A DNA stretch of 21,088 bases, from assembly GCA_005879065.1 (NCBI GenBank), contig VBLU01000004.1:1-21088 (forward strand), read 5' to 3'. The notes below the pieces were generated by a model. It made no database searches, had not been told where the DNA came from, and was given only the letters and a program-made list of their open reading frames with translations. The stretch is from Methanobacteriota archaeon (GTDB lineage: Archaea; Thermoplasmatota; Thermoplasmata; RBG-16-68-12). Each line of letters opens with the position of its first letter. The stretch's first letter is position 1. A program made the translations under genes and the position numbers. Shown here piece after piece: positions 7,169 to 14,345 of this stretch.

Positions 7169-9058
7169 ATGGACTATCGGGGCCTCGGCCTGAAGGTCGG
7201 GCTGGAGATCCACCAGCAGCTCGCGACGCACAAACTGTTCTGCGAGGACGCGTCGGTCCTCGTCGATTCCTCCGATGGTCATCGGTTCCGTCGACGGCTC
7301 CGGCCGACGCAGTCCGAGCTCGGCGAGGTCGACGCCGCGGCGATCGAGGAGGCGAAGCGGCGCCTCACCTTCGTGTATGAGGCGACACCGAACTCCTGTT
7401 TGGTCGAGGCGGACGAAGAACCGCCCCATCCACCAAACCCGGAAGCCCTGGACATCGCTCTCGAAATCGCGCTCCTACTCGAAGCGAAGTGCGCGAGCGA
7501 AGTCGACTTCATGCGGAAGATCGTGATCGATGGTTCGAACACCTCGGGTTTCCAGCGATCCGCCCTCGTCGCCCTGGACGGACATTTCGAGACGGGCGGG
7601 AAGCGAATCGGCGTACCGACCATCCTCCTGGAGGAGGACGCGGCGCGGAAGCTGGGCGAGGCGGAGGGCGAGGTGGTCTATCGCCTGGACCGGCTTGGGA
7701 TTCCGCTCGTCGAAATCGCGACGAGCCCGGACATCGAGACCCCCGAAGAGGCGCGGGAGGTCGCCCTCGCCTTCGGATCCCTCCTTCGTGCCACGAGGAA
7801 GGTGATGCGCGGGATCGGAACGATCCGCGAGGACTTGAACGTCTCGATCAAAGGCGGATCGCGGATCGAGATCAAAGGCGTGCAAGAACTCCGACTCATC
7901 TCTACGTTCGTGGAAAAGGAAGTGGAAAGGCAGCGGATGCTCCTCGAGGCCGCGGCGGAATTGAAGAGGCGAGGCATTCGATCCATCCCTGCGGAGGTTC
8001 ACAATCTCAGCGCCGCTTTCAAAGGAACGCAGTCCAAAGTCGTTGCCACCGCTTTGAAGAAAGGCGGAGTGGTCCTCGGATGGTCCCTGCCTGGATTTGC
8101 CGGTCTCCTGAAGGGCAAGCTGGGGCCTGAACTCGCCGCCCATGCGCGGGTCGCGGGGGTGGCCGGAATCTTTCATTCCGACGAACTGCCAGCCTACGGA
8201 ATTACCTCATCCGAGGTGACTGCGGCCCGCACCGCTCTTCGAATCGGGGAGCAGGATGCGTTCGTGCTCGTCGCGGAAGAAGAGGAGAAGGCCCGCGGGG
8301 CGATCGGTGAGATGGTCCCTCGGGCCGCCGCAGCGATCGAAGGCGTTCCTCCAGAGACACGGGAACCGCGACCCGATGGCACGACGGTGTACAGCCGGCC
8401 CCTTCCGGGGAAAGCCCGGATGTATCCGGAGACCGACGTGCCGCCAATCCGAGTGACGCGGGAACGTCTCGATCGCATTCGCGAGCATCTCCCCGAACGG
8501 CCGGACGTCACCGAGGCCCGTCTCGCACGCGAGTACGCGATTCATGAACAACAAACTCACCAACTCGTCCAGGAGGGAGTGGACGAGTTGTTCGAATTGA
8601 TCGCCCGCGAGTTTGGGGAGCCGCGTCTCGTCGCGACCGTCTTGCTCTACACGTTCAGCGAACTGAGACGCGAATCCTTGGATGTCGACGGAATCCCCGT
8701 CGACCGTCTCAGAGAATTGTTCTCCCTCCTGAAGGCGGGTCGGTTCGCGAAGGAGGCCGTCCCCGAGGTCTTGCGGGAAATGGCCGGCCGTGGGGTTCGC
8801 GCCTCCGAGGCGCTCTCCTCCCTCGGGGTGAAAGGAATGAACCGCGAGGAGCTTGAGACGATCGTGGATGCGGTTCTCGACGAGTCGGAAGACATGATCC
8901 GGGCTCGAGGAGAGACCGCCGAGAAGGCCCTTATGGGTCGCGTCATGGAGCGGGTCCGCGGGCGGGCCGACGGGAAGCTCGTGAGCGAGGTCCTCCACGC
9001 GCGACTCGCGGCACGCGTTAGCGGGAGAAAGGACGAAAGAAAGAAAGGAAAAAGGTGA
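7169..9058 (+). CDS. gatE: Glutamyl-tRNA(Gln) amidotransferase subunit E
   Basis: A 629-residue GatB-like kinase/transamidase subunit that phosphorylates Glu-tRNA(Gln) and amidates it with ammonia from GatD. The diagnostic start LKVGLEIHQQLATHKLFC is present, then RRLRPTQSELGEVD, EADEEPPHPPNPEAL and MRKIVIDGSNTSGFQR. The GatE-specific AspRS-like (GAD) insertion spans about 280-405. The tail domain (about 500-625) is the tRNA-binding YqeY/GatB type. From memory, relatives usually carry a CxC (KLFCxCP); here the second Cys is Asp (KLFCEDAS). ATG 7169 matches the family start exactly. The product ends in a Lys/Arg-rich tail (GRKDERKKGKR). The length is typical. Confidence 0.97.
   Translation: MDYRGLGLKVGLEIHQQLATHKLFCEDASVLVDSSDGHRFRRRLRPTQSELGEVDAAAIEEAKRRLTFVYEATPNSCLVEADEEPPHPPNPEALDIALEIALLLEAKCASEVDFMRKIVIDGSNTSGFQRSALVALDGHFETGGKRIGVPTILLEEDAARKLGEAEGEVVYRLDRLGIPLVEIATSPDIETPEEAREVALAFGSLLRATRKVMRGIGTIREDLNVSIKGGSRIEIKGVQELRLISTFVEKEVERQRMLLEAAAELKRRGIRSIPAEVHNLSAAFKGTQSKVVATALKKGGVVLGWSLPGFAGLLKGKLGPELAAHARVAGVAGIFHSDELPAYGITSSEVTAARTALRIGEQDAFVLVAEEEEKARGAIGEMVPRAAAAIEGVPPETREPRPDGTTVYSRPLPGKARMYPETDVPPIRVTRERLDRIREHLPERPDVTEARLAREYAIHEQQTHQLVQEGVDELFELIAREFGEPRLVATVLLYTFSELRRESLDVDGIPVDRLRELFSLLKAGRFAKEAVPEVLREMAGRGVRASEALSSLGVKGMNREELETIVDAVLDESEDMIRARGETAEKALMGRVMERVRGRADGKLVSEVLHARLAARVSGRKDERKKGKR
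9031..9056 (-). terminator. Pyrimidine-rich tract, possible terminator for the minus-strand microORF transcript
   Basis: Read on the minus strand, the end of gatE gives CTTTTTCC followed by CTTTC repeats, about 40-65 bp past the microORF stop. U-rich stretches end transcription in archaea. The same bases encode the Lys/Arg tail of GatE, so composition alone could explain it. Confidence 0.3.
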
Positions 9059-9094
9059 ATCAATTCAGGACCGAGATCGGCGAGCGCGAGTCGA

Positions 9095-9148
9095 TCAGCG
9101 CTTGCCTTTCTTCGCTTTCTTCGTGGTCTTGCTCTTCTTCGATGCCAT
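9095..9148 (-). CDS. Possible 17-residue lysine-rich microprotein
   Basis: ATG 9148 to TGA 9095 encodes MASKKSKTTKKAKKGKR, with eight Lys and one Arg in 17 residues. A GAGGAGGAG Shine-Dalgarno-like run lies about 12 nt upstream of the ATG, and a TATA-like TTTAAG lies about 70 bp upstream. Such peptides could bind nucleic acid or the ribosome, but nothing shows this. The alternative is that the plus strand here (CCTTTCTTCGCTTTCTTCG) is the U-rich terminator of gatE and the open frame is accidental. I cannot separate these. Confidence 0.35.
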   Translation of the reverse strand: MASKKSKTTKKAKKGKR

Positions 9149-9194
9149 GGTGGGGTCTAACTCCTCCTCGGGGGCAGGCCCCGGTTGATGTGAT

Positions 9195-9224
9195 ACACGT
9201 GCATGTGTCGACACTTAAACGTGT
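9195..9224. promoter_or_regulatory. 30-bp interrupted palindrome ACACGT-N4-GTGTCGACAC-N4-ACGTGT
   Basis: A perfect 10-bp core (GTGTCGACAC, 9205-9214) is flanked symmetrically by 6-bp perfect arms. It overlaps the minus-strand TATA-like TTTAAG (9214-9219) and lies 84 bp before dppA. It is positioned to control either the microORF or dppA; which one is unknown. Confidence 0.45.
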
Positions 9225-9307
9225 GCCCGGTATTCCGCGACGAAGGAACGAAGCGGCCTTCCGAAACGTTAGGGTGATTCGGACTATGCGGTCCGCGGTC
9301 GCATGAA

Positions 9308-10129
9308 ATGAAGGCCTTTATTTCCATCGACATGGAGGGAATCTGCGGTGTCGTCCGGGAGATCGAGACGCACCCAACCAAGGGAGGCGAGGCGTACCAG
9401 CAGAGTCGCCGCCTGATGACCCAAGAGGGGAACGCGGCGATCGAAGGATGTCTGAAGGCCGGCGCCACGGAAGTTTTGATGGCGGACTCCCATTGGAATT
9501 TCGACAACCTCATCCCGGAAGAGCTGCACGAGGCGGCGACGCTCCTTCGCGGAACTCCACGAGGGTTCGCCATGATGCAAGATCTCGATGGATCCTACGA
9601 CGCCGCCCTGTTCATCGGATATCATGCGAGGGCGGGAACACCGCGAGCGATCCTGGATCACACCTACAGTGGAACGATCGCCGGGGTGCGAGTGAACGGC
9701 ACGGAAGTGGGGGAGACGGGGATCAACGCGTACCTGGCAGGCCATCATGGAGTCCCCGTGGTCCTTGTAACGGGCGACTGGGCCGTGACCGCGGAAGCGA
9801 AGGCATTGAGTCCGAACGTGCACACGGTCGCGGTGAAGGACGCGACGGGGGCCACGTCGGCGAGGAATCTGCACCCGAAGAAGGCCCGGGAACAGATTCG
9901 GGCCGGGGCGACCAAAGCGGTCCGGGAAGCGAAGACGATCCCGGCCCTTCGCGCGAAGACCCCCGTCCAAATGGTTGTCGAGTTCCGCGGCACCTATGCA
10001 GCCGACCGCGCTGCCATGATCCCCACCGTCCGCCGGGTCGGCGGATTGCGGCTCGAGTTCGAAACAACCGATTACGCCGAGGCGTTCCGGACCTTTTACG
10101 CCATGGTCACCATTGCAGGCGACGAGTGA
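9308..10129 (+). CDS. dppA: M55 family D-aminopeptidase
   Basis: A 273-residue zinc peptidase of the DppA family that removes N-terminal D-amino acids (such as D-Ala) from short peptides; the Bacillus enzyme forms a decameric chamber. The expected residues are visible: Asp8 and Glu10 (SIDMEG), His62 (ADSHW), His106 (GYHARAG), Glu136 (EVGETG), and nucleophile His118 in LDHTYSG. ATG 9308 gives the family start MKAFISIDMEG; an ATG five bases upstream runs into a stop. No dipeptide transporter gene is adjacent. Together with the GH27 enzyme it suggests scavenging of bacterial cell-wall or peptide debris, which is inference. Confidence 0.95.
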   Translation: MKAFISIDMEGICGVVREIETHPTKGGEAYQQSRRLMTQEGNAAIEGCLKAGATEVLMADSHWNFDNLIPEELHEAATLLRGTPRGFAMMQDLDGSYDAALFIGYHARAGTPRAILDHTYSGTIAGVRVNGTEVGETGINAYLAGHHGVPVVLVTGDWAVTAEAKALSPNVHTVAVKDATGATSARNLHPKKAREQIRAGATKAVREAKTIPALRAKTPVQMVVEFRGTYAADRAAMIPTVRRVGGLRLEFETTDYAEAFRTFYAMVTIAGDE

Positions 10130-10160
10130 GTCGCCTCCTCCAGATGTTGCTGACAAATAC

Positions 10161-10168
10161 CTATATAG
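10161..10168 (+). promoter_or_regulatory. TATA box CTATATAG
   Basis: A clear AT island about 27 bp before a predicted transcript start near 10191. The leader of about 18 nt contains GGAGAGAAGG, a possible ribosome binding site, ahead of ATG 10209. Confidence 0.6.
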
Positions 10169-10208
10169 CGAGAGATTTCATTCGAGGCCGGAGAGAAGGG
10201 ACTTGGCC

Positions 10209-10826
10209 ATGGCGGCGAAGAAGGCCAAGGGGGATGACTGGTTCTCCTCCCTGGACGCGGAACTCGAGAAGAAGACTCGGGAAATCATCGAGAACGTCGG
10301 AGAGCAGAACGTCGCTCGGCTCGAGCTCAACAAGACCCTGATCGAGGACTTCTGGAGGGTCTGGAAGCGCTTCAACAAGATCAACGTGCACTTCGCCCTC
10401 GAGCCCTCGTACACAAACTGGGGCGTGTTCCCGGACACCTTCCCGGACGGCGATTGGCACTGGCGGCCCGGCTTCAACACCGCGGCCGTCCAATCGATCC
10501 AGCTTCTCGACCGATCGATGGACCAGGGACGTGTCGGGGACGCCTTGAAAGTCAATTACGTCGAGACGGATGGCAAGGCCCACCTCCGGGTGACGTTCGA
10601 ATATTGCGAGGGCGAACACTATTACAAATACAGCGGGTGGAAGCGGATCTGGACGATCCACACGCTCTACGACGAGCCCCTCGACAAGACGAACGTGGAC
10701 GATTTGCATCGACTCTTTGCGGACCTCGTCCGCGTGTGGTACGAGAGCCACTTGCGGCGGAACCGCGACGTTTTGATCAAATACCTCAAGCAAACGTTCG
10801 AGAAGGTCGAGACGTTCAATCAGTGA
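10209..10826 (+). CDS. Conserved-looking hypothetical protein with aromatic-rich core
   Basis: A 205-residue soluble protein. Residues 1-60 are helical and highly charged (lysine-rich start, then SLDAELEKKTREIIENVGEQNVARLELNKTL). The centre (about 61-155) is rich in Trp, Tyr and Phe, with EPSYTNWGVFPDTFPDGDWHWRP and YCEGEHYYKYSGWKRIW. The last 50 residues are helical again. There is no membrane segment. I do not recognise the family. Its own strong TATA box (CTATATAG) and good leader suggest steady expression as a single gene. Confidence 0.8.
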   Translation: MAAKKAKGDDWFSSLDAELEKKTREIIENVGEQNVARLELNKTLIEDFWRVWKRFNKINVHFALEPSYTNWGVFPDTFPDGDWHWRPGFNTAAVQSIQLLDRSMDQGRVGDALKVNYVETDGKAHLRVTFEYCEGEHYYKYSGWKRIWTIHTLYDEPLDKTNVDDLHRLFADLVRVWYESHLRRNRDVLIKYLKQTFEKVETFNQ

Positions 10827-10870
10827 ATCCGCGCCTCTCCAAGAATCGAGTGTGATACGGGGCGGGGAGT

Positions 10871-10878
10871 CTATATTA
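10871..10878 (+). promoter_or_regulatory. TATA box CTATATTA of the zinc-ribbon membrane gene
   Basis: Centred about 29 bp before GTG 10904. It supports that GTG as the true, nearly leaderless start. Confidence 0.55.
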
Positions 10879-10903
10879 CCGCCGCGAGGGAACGTCAGCA
10901 AAT

Positions 10904-11233
10904 GTGGAAGATCTCCTGCCAGGCGCACTCCTCCTCCTTCTCGTTGGAGGCGTCGTCTTCGCGTGGGTCGACTGGCGTCTTCGCACGCGGAAACTGCCGC
11001 GACTCCTGGGCCCGAGCTGGGAGTGCCCGCATTGCGCGGTCGCCAACGAGGCCGAGCTGACGATCTGCTGGTCCTGCGGAGCGGCGATTTCCCGTCGCAG
11101 CCTGTATCCGTCGACCGCGGCGGCCTCCGAGACGTGGCAGTGCCGCAAGTGCCGGGCTTGGAACAGCGTGTCCCGCCGTTCCTGCTGGTCCTGCGCGAAC
11201 ACGCCCGCGAAACAGCCGAAGCGCGACGCCTGA
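10904..11233 (+). CDS. Membrane-anchored protein with two zinc ribbons
   Basis: A 109-residue protein. One membrane helix (about 5-24) precedes two tandem zinc ribbons. Ribbon 1 uses Cys41, Cys44, Cys55 and Cys58 (WECPHC...CWSCG). Ribbon 2 uses Cys80, Cys83, Cys94 and Cys97 (WQCRKC...CWSCAN). Each is CX2C-X10-CX2C with a preceding Trp, like RanBP2-type or double-zinc-ribbon modules. Such modules usually bind protein or RNA partners. The GTG start fits the TATA spacing; an out-of-frame ATG at 10902 gives no sensible product. Its partner is unknown. Confidence 0.8.
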   Translation: MEDLLPGALLLLLVGGVVFAWVDWRLRTRKLPRLLGPSWECPHCAVANEAELTICWSCGAAISRRSLYPSTAAASETWQCRKCRAWNSVSRRSCWSCANTPAKQPKRDA

Positions 11234-11248
11234 ACGGCGCGCAGTCCG

Positions 11249-12052
11249 TCAGTGCACTCCGCGATACAGGCCGCCGTCGATTTGGATCACATTCCCGGTC
11301 AGGTAGGATGCCCGGTCGGACAACAGGAACGCAATGAGATCCGCGACCTCGGGCGGCTCTCCGATCCGACCCAACGGGATCTCCTTCGCGTCTTCGGCCA
11401 TCGCCGCCGCGAGCGTCTTCCCCTCCCGATCCGCGCGGATCTTGGTCAACTCCGTGAGGCGATCCGTCGCAATCCATCCCGGGGCCACGGCGTTCACGCG
11501 AATGCGGCTCGGCCCGAGTTCGCGGGCCAGGGTCTTCACGAGCCCGACGACCGCGGCGCGCATCGCGTTCGAGAGGAGGAGATTCTCGATCGGTTGTTTC
11601 ACGCTGATGGACGTGATTGCCACGATGGCTCCGCCTCCGCGGGCCTTCATGGAGGGGAGACTGGACCGCACGAGCCGGACGCAACTTTGCAAGGTGAGAT
11701 CGTAGGCTCGAGACCATTGGTCCTCGGTCAGCGCCTCGAAGCGACCCGTGGGCGGCCCTCCCGCGTTCGCGACGAGCAGGTCGACGCCGCCAAAGCCCTG
11801 GACGGCCCCGTTCACGAAGGTCGCCACGTCCTCGGCCCGTCCGACGTCGGCCGTGATGCCGAGGACCTCGGCACCGGTTTCCTTGCGGATTGCCTTCACG
11901 GTCGCCTGGAGAGGTCCCTCGTTGCGCGCGCAGATCGCGACCTTGCAACCTTCGCGGGCGAGGGCGAGCGCCGTTGCACGGCCCATCCCCTGGCTCGCCG
12001 CGGCGACCAGGGCCACCTTGCCGCGAATCCCCAGGTCCACGGGGGCGGCCAT
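11249..12052 (-). CDS. SDR-family protein with substituted catalytic motif (FabG-like)
   Basis: A 267-residue short-chain dehydrogenase/reductase fold. The cofactor loop is AAASQGMGRA (17-26), not the usual TGxxxGxG. NAGG is at 96-99 and the Ser region (AITSIS) at 145-150. The usual YxxxK position reads Ser161...Arg165 (LLLSNAMRA). The end (PGWIATDR, LSDRASYLTGNVIQIDGG) is normal for FabG-like SDRs. This fits a known beta-ketoacyl-reductase-like subgroup lacking the canonical tetrad, so its reaction is uncertain. ATG 12052 was chosen; GTG 12061 would add three residues. It lies 36 bp downstream of the GNAT gene on the same strand, probably as an operon. Confidence 0.88.
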   Translation of the reverse strand: MAAPVDLGIRGKVALVAAASQGMGRATALALAREGCKVAICARNEGPLQATVKAIRKETGAEVLGITADVGRAEDVATFVNGAVQGFGGVDLLVANAGGPPTGRFEALTEDQWSRAYDLTLQSCVRLVRSSLPSMKARGGGAIVAITSISVKQPIENLLLSNAMRAAVVGLVKTLARELGPSRIRVNAVAPGWIATDRLTELTKIRADREGKTLAAAMAEDAKEIPLGRIGEPPEVADLIAFLLSDRASYLTGNVIQIDGGLYRGVH

Positions 12053-12088
12053 CGGGCCCACCGCGTAAGAAGGATTCGGCCCTTGGCC

Positions 12089-12931
12089 TCATTCGCGCAG
12101 GAAGCCGCGGACCTCGCCGATGGCCTCGAACCCGAGCGTCTTGTACATCTCCTTCGGCGTGTCGAAGAGGTCCGAGATCAACAAGGTCCATTCGCACCGA
12201 GCCTCGATCGCGCGTTTGCAGGCTTCGAAGAGCATCGTGCGACCGACGCCTCGCATCCGGAAATCCGGGTGGGTCGCGACGTTGTCGATCCATGCGAAGA
12301 TGCCCCGCGGCCACACACTCACGGTCCCGGCGGCCGTCCCATCCAGGTATGCCACGTACGGCTGCATTCCCACGTGCTTTGATCGCTCGCGCCAGACGCC
12401 CCACAGCTGTTCGATCACGTCGCGAGAATGGCCGAGAGCCACATCGGTGGCTGCTGTGATCGCGCGGAAGTCGTCCACTGCGGTCCCTGCCGCGGCCGGT
12501 CGGAGCTCCAGATCGGGATTCACGATGCAATCGGGGAGTCCGACCTTCGCCAAGGCGAGTTCCGCGGTGGGACGGAATCCCAGGCGGACGAACTCCTCTT
12601 GGAGCGCGAAGGCCTTCTCCGCGTCCTCGAACAGGAGCGCCTGGTGGGGGATCGCCATTCCGCGGAACGCTTCTCCCAGATCCTCGATAATCTTCTTCGG
12701 GCCGTCCTCCGACCGAGTCGACACCCACCCCAGGTTCGCCTCGTGGATGAGGGGGAACCGCTCGTCCCTGTAGATCGTGCCCCATGTCGTCGGGACCTTC
12801 GAAGGCGCCTGCTCCCGCCAGAGATGGAGGAAGTCGACCACGGCTTGGAGCATCTCGTCGGTATCCACGGCATGCGCCAAGGGAGCCCACGGAATGAATC
12901 TTCCGTGCCCATTCGGAGTACTTTCGGCCAC
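12089..12931 (-). CDS. GNAT-family N-acetyltransferase
   Basis: About 280 residues if GTG 12931 is used. The C-terminal half is a GNAT domain: VATHPDFRMRGVGRTMLFEACKRA contains the acetyl-CoA loop R-M-R-G-V-G, followed by MYKTLGFEAIGEVRGF. The N-terminal half (about 1-140) looks like a second, degenerate GNAT-like domain, so the protein may be a tandem GNAT. The start is uncertain. A TATA-like element at 12944-12949 lies too close to GTG 12931 to drive it, so TTG 12880, GTG 12868 or ATG 12853 are alternatives. Substrate unknown. It is probably transcribed together with the SDR gene. Confidence 0.85.
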   Translation of the reverse strand: MAESTPNGHGRFIPWAPLAHAVDTDEMLQAVVDFLHLWREQAPSKVPTTWGTIYRDERFPLIHEANLGWVSTRSEDGPKKIIEDLGEAFRGMAIPHQALLFEDAEKAFALQEEFVRLGFRPTAELALAKVGLPDCIVNPDLELRPAAAGTAVDDFRAITAATDVALGHSRDVIEQLWGVWRERSKHVGMQPYVAYLDGTAAGTVSVWPRGIFAWIDNVATHPDFRMRGVGRTMLFEACKRAIEARCEWTLLISDLFDTPKEMYKTLGFEAIGEVRGFLRE

Positions 12932-12943
12932 CTCGCCGAACCT

Positions 12944-12949
12944 CTTTAT
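12944..12949 (+). promoter_or_regulatory. TATA box TTTATA in the GNAT/RPA divergent region
   Basis: CTCTTTATACCG contains a good plus-strand TATA element. Transcription would start near 12973, leaving a leader of about 38 nt with AGGA ten bases before GTG 13011. On the minus strand it reads TATAAA, so it may also serve the divergent gene. Confidence 0.5.
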
Positions 12950-13010
12950 ACCGCGGATTCCTCCTGGCGACCGAGGCGAGAAACAGACACGCCTCAGGAA
13001 CGTGAATTCT

Positions 13011-14345
13011 GTGAAGGAAGAACTGGCGCCCCATGTCCAGGACATCAACCGGGCGCTTGGAAACAAGGTGAGCGAGCAAGAGATCGAGCGGGAACTGTCG
13101 AGCTACCTGAACGTCTACCGCGTGTCGCTGGACACGGCGAAGCGGTCGATCGTGAAGAAGCACGGGGGCAACCCGGCGACCCTCGCGATGGGCGTGAGCA
13201 AGACCTTGCGGGAGCTGATGCCAGGGGAACAGAGCGTGAATCTGCTCGCCCGCATCGTGAGCGTGAATGAGAAGGATGTGACCGTCGAAGGAGGCTCGAA
13301 GCGAATCCTGTACGGCATCCTCGGCGATCCGACGACGACGATCCCCTTCACCGCGTGGGAGCCGTTGTCGGTCCCCCTCGCCAAGGGAGACGTCGTCCGC
13401 GTGCAGAACGCGTACACAAAGGAGTACCGCGGTCAGGTCCAGGTGAACTTCGGCAGTCGCACGGCTGTTGCGAAAGAGGCGCCGACGGCCCTGCCCGAGT
13501 ACAAGCCGGGCGTGGGCCAGCCGTACGTCGGGAAGCCGACCCCGGTGCGCGTCGTCGACCTGCGGGAAGGCGGGTCGAACGTTGCCGTGACCGCTCGGAT
13601 CCTGTCCGTCGAGCGCCGCGAGGTCGAGGTCGACGGGGCACCGAAGGCCGTGTTCTCGGGCGTCCTCGCGGACGAGACCGGCAAGACGCAGTTCAGCGCA
13701 TGGAAGGACTTCACCCTGGAAGCCGACGAGGTCCTCCGCATCGAGGGGGCCTATGTGAAGTCGTGGCGCGGCATCCCGCAGATCAGCTTCGACGAACGCG
13801 CGACGATCACCCGGTTGAAACCGGATCTGCTTCCGTCATCGGAGCGGCTGAACGTCAGCCCGCGGATGTGGATTGAGGACCTCGCCGATCGTGGGGGCGC
13901 GGCCGACGTGACCGTGCGCGGGATCCTCATTGATCTCCGAGAAGGTTCGGGCCTCGTCTATCGTTGCCCCGAATGCCGGCGAGTCCTGCGAAAGGGCGCG
14001 TGCCAACTCCATGGCGAAGTGAAGGGAGAGCCCGACCTCCGCGTGAAGGCGGTGCTCGACGACGGCTCGGGCGCCCTGACGGCGGTCTTCGACCGGGAAC
14101 TCACGGAGGCGCTCCTCGACAAGACCCTGGACATCTGCATCGCCTCCGCAAAGGAGGCGATGTCGACGGAGATCGTGCGGGACGAACTCGCGGACCTCCT
14201 GGTGGCCCAACCGATCGAAGCGCGCGGGAACGTGACCTCGGACGATTACGGGCTGATGATGATCGTCGAAACCGCGAAATTGCTCAAAGTGGACGTGCAG
14301 GCGGAAGCGCGGGAGATGCTCGAAGGCCTGGAGGGGTCCGCGTGA
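13011..14345 (+). CDS. rpa: Replication protein A (single-stranded DNA-binding protein)
   Basis: A 444-residue euryarchaeal RPA that coats single-stranded DNA in replication and repair. A helical N-terminal region (about 1-70, containing SEQEIERELSSYL and the VSLDTAKRSIVKKHGG segment) precedes three OB folds (about 72-155, 178-268 and 295-425). The third carries a zinc finger: Cys319, Cys322, Cys331 and His334. GTG 13011 was chosen over GTG 13002 because AGGA (12997-13000) then has a ten-base spacer. The stop overlaps the next start as GTGA, so the pair is translationally coupled. Confidence 0.93.
   Translation: MKEELAPHVQDINRALGNKVSEQEIERELSSYLNVYRVSLDTAKRSIVKKHGGNPATLAMGVSKTLRELMPGEQSVNLLARIVSVNEKDVTVEGGSKRILYGILGDPTTTIPFTAWEPLSVPLAKGDVVRVQNAYTKEYRGQVQVNFGSRTAVAKEAPTALPEYKPGVGQPYVGKPTPVRVVDLREGGSNVAVTARILSVERREVEVDGAPKAVFSGVLADETGKTQFSAWKDFTLEADEVLRIEGAYVKSWRGIPQISFDERATITRLKPDLLPSSERLNVSPRMWIEDLADRGGAADVTVRGILIDLREGSGLVYRCPECRRVLRKGACQLHGEVKGEPDLRVKAVLDDGSGALTAVFDRELTEALLDKTLDICIASAKEAMSTEIVRDELADLLVAQPIEARGNVTSDDYGLMMIVETAKLLKVDVQAEAREMLEGLEGSA

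Noticed and set aside
5979..7193. 404-residue plus-strand open frame
   Set aside because: Crosses three better-supported genes on both strands in another frame, with Arg/Pro-rich low-complexity content.
9055..9306. 83-residue plus-strand open frame after gatE
   Set aside because: Overlaps the gatE stop and the dppA promoter region, with a Ser/Cys-rich low-complexity start from the pyrimidine tract; no coding character.
10161..13163. 1000-residue open frame on the minus strand
   Set aside because: It runs antisense to or out of frame with DppA-downstream, zinc-ribbon, SDR and GNAT genes that have clear motifs; its product is Arg/Gly/Pro-rich low-complexity sequence typical of shadow frames in GC-rich DNA.
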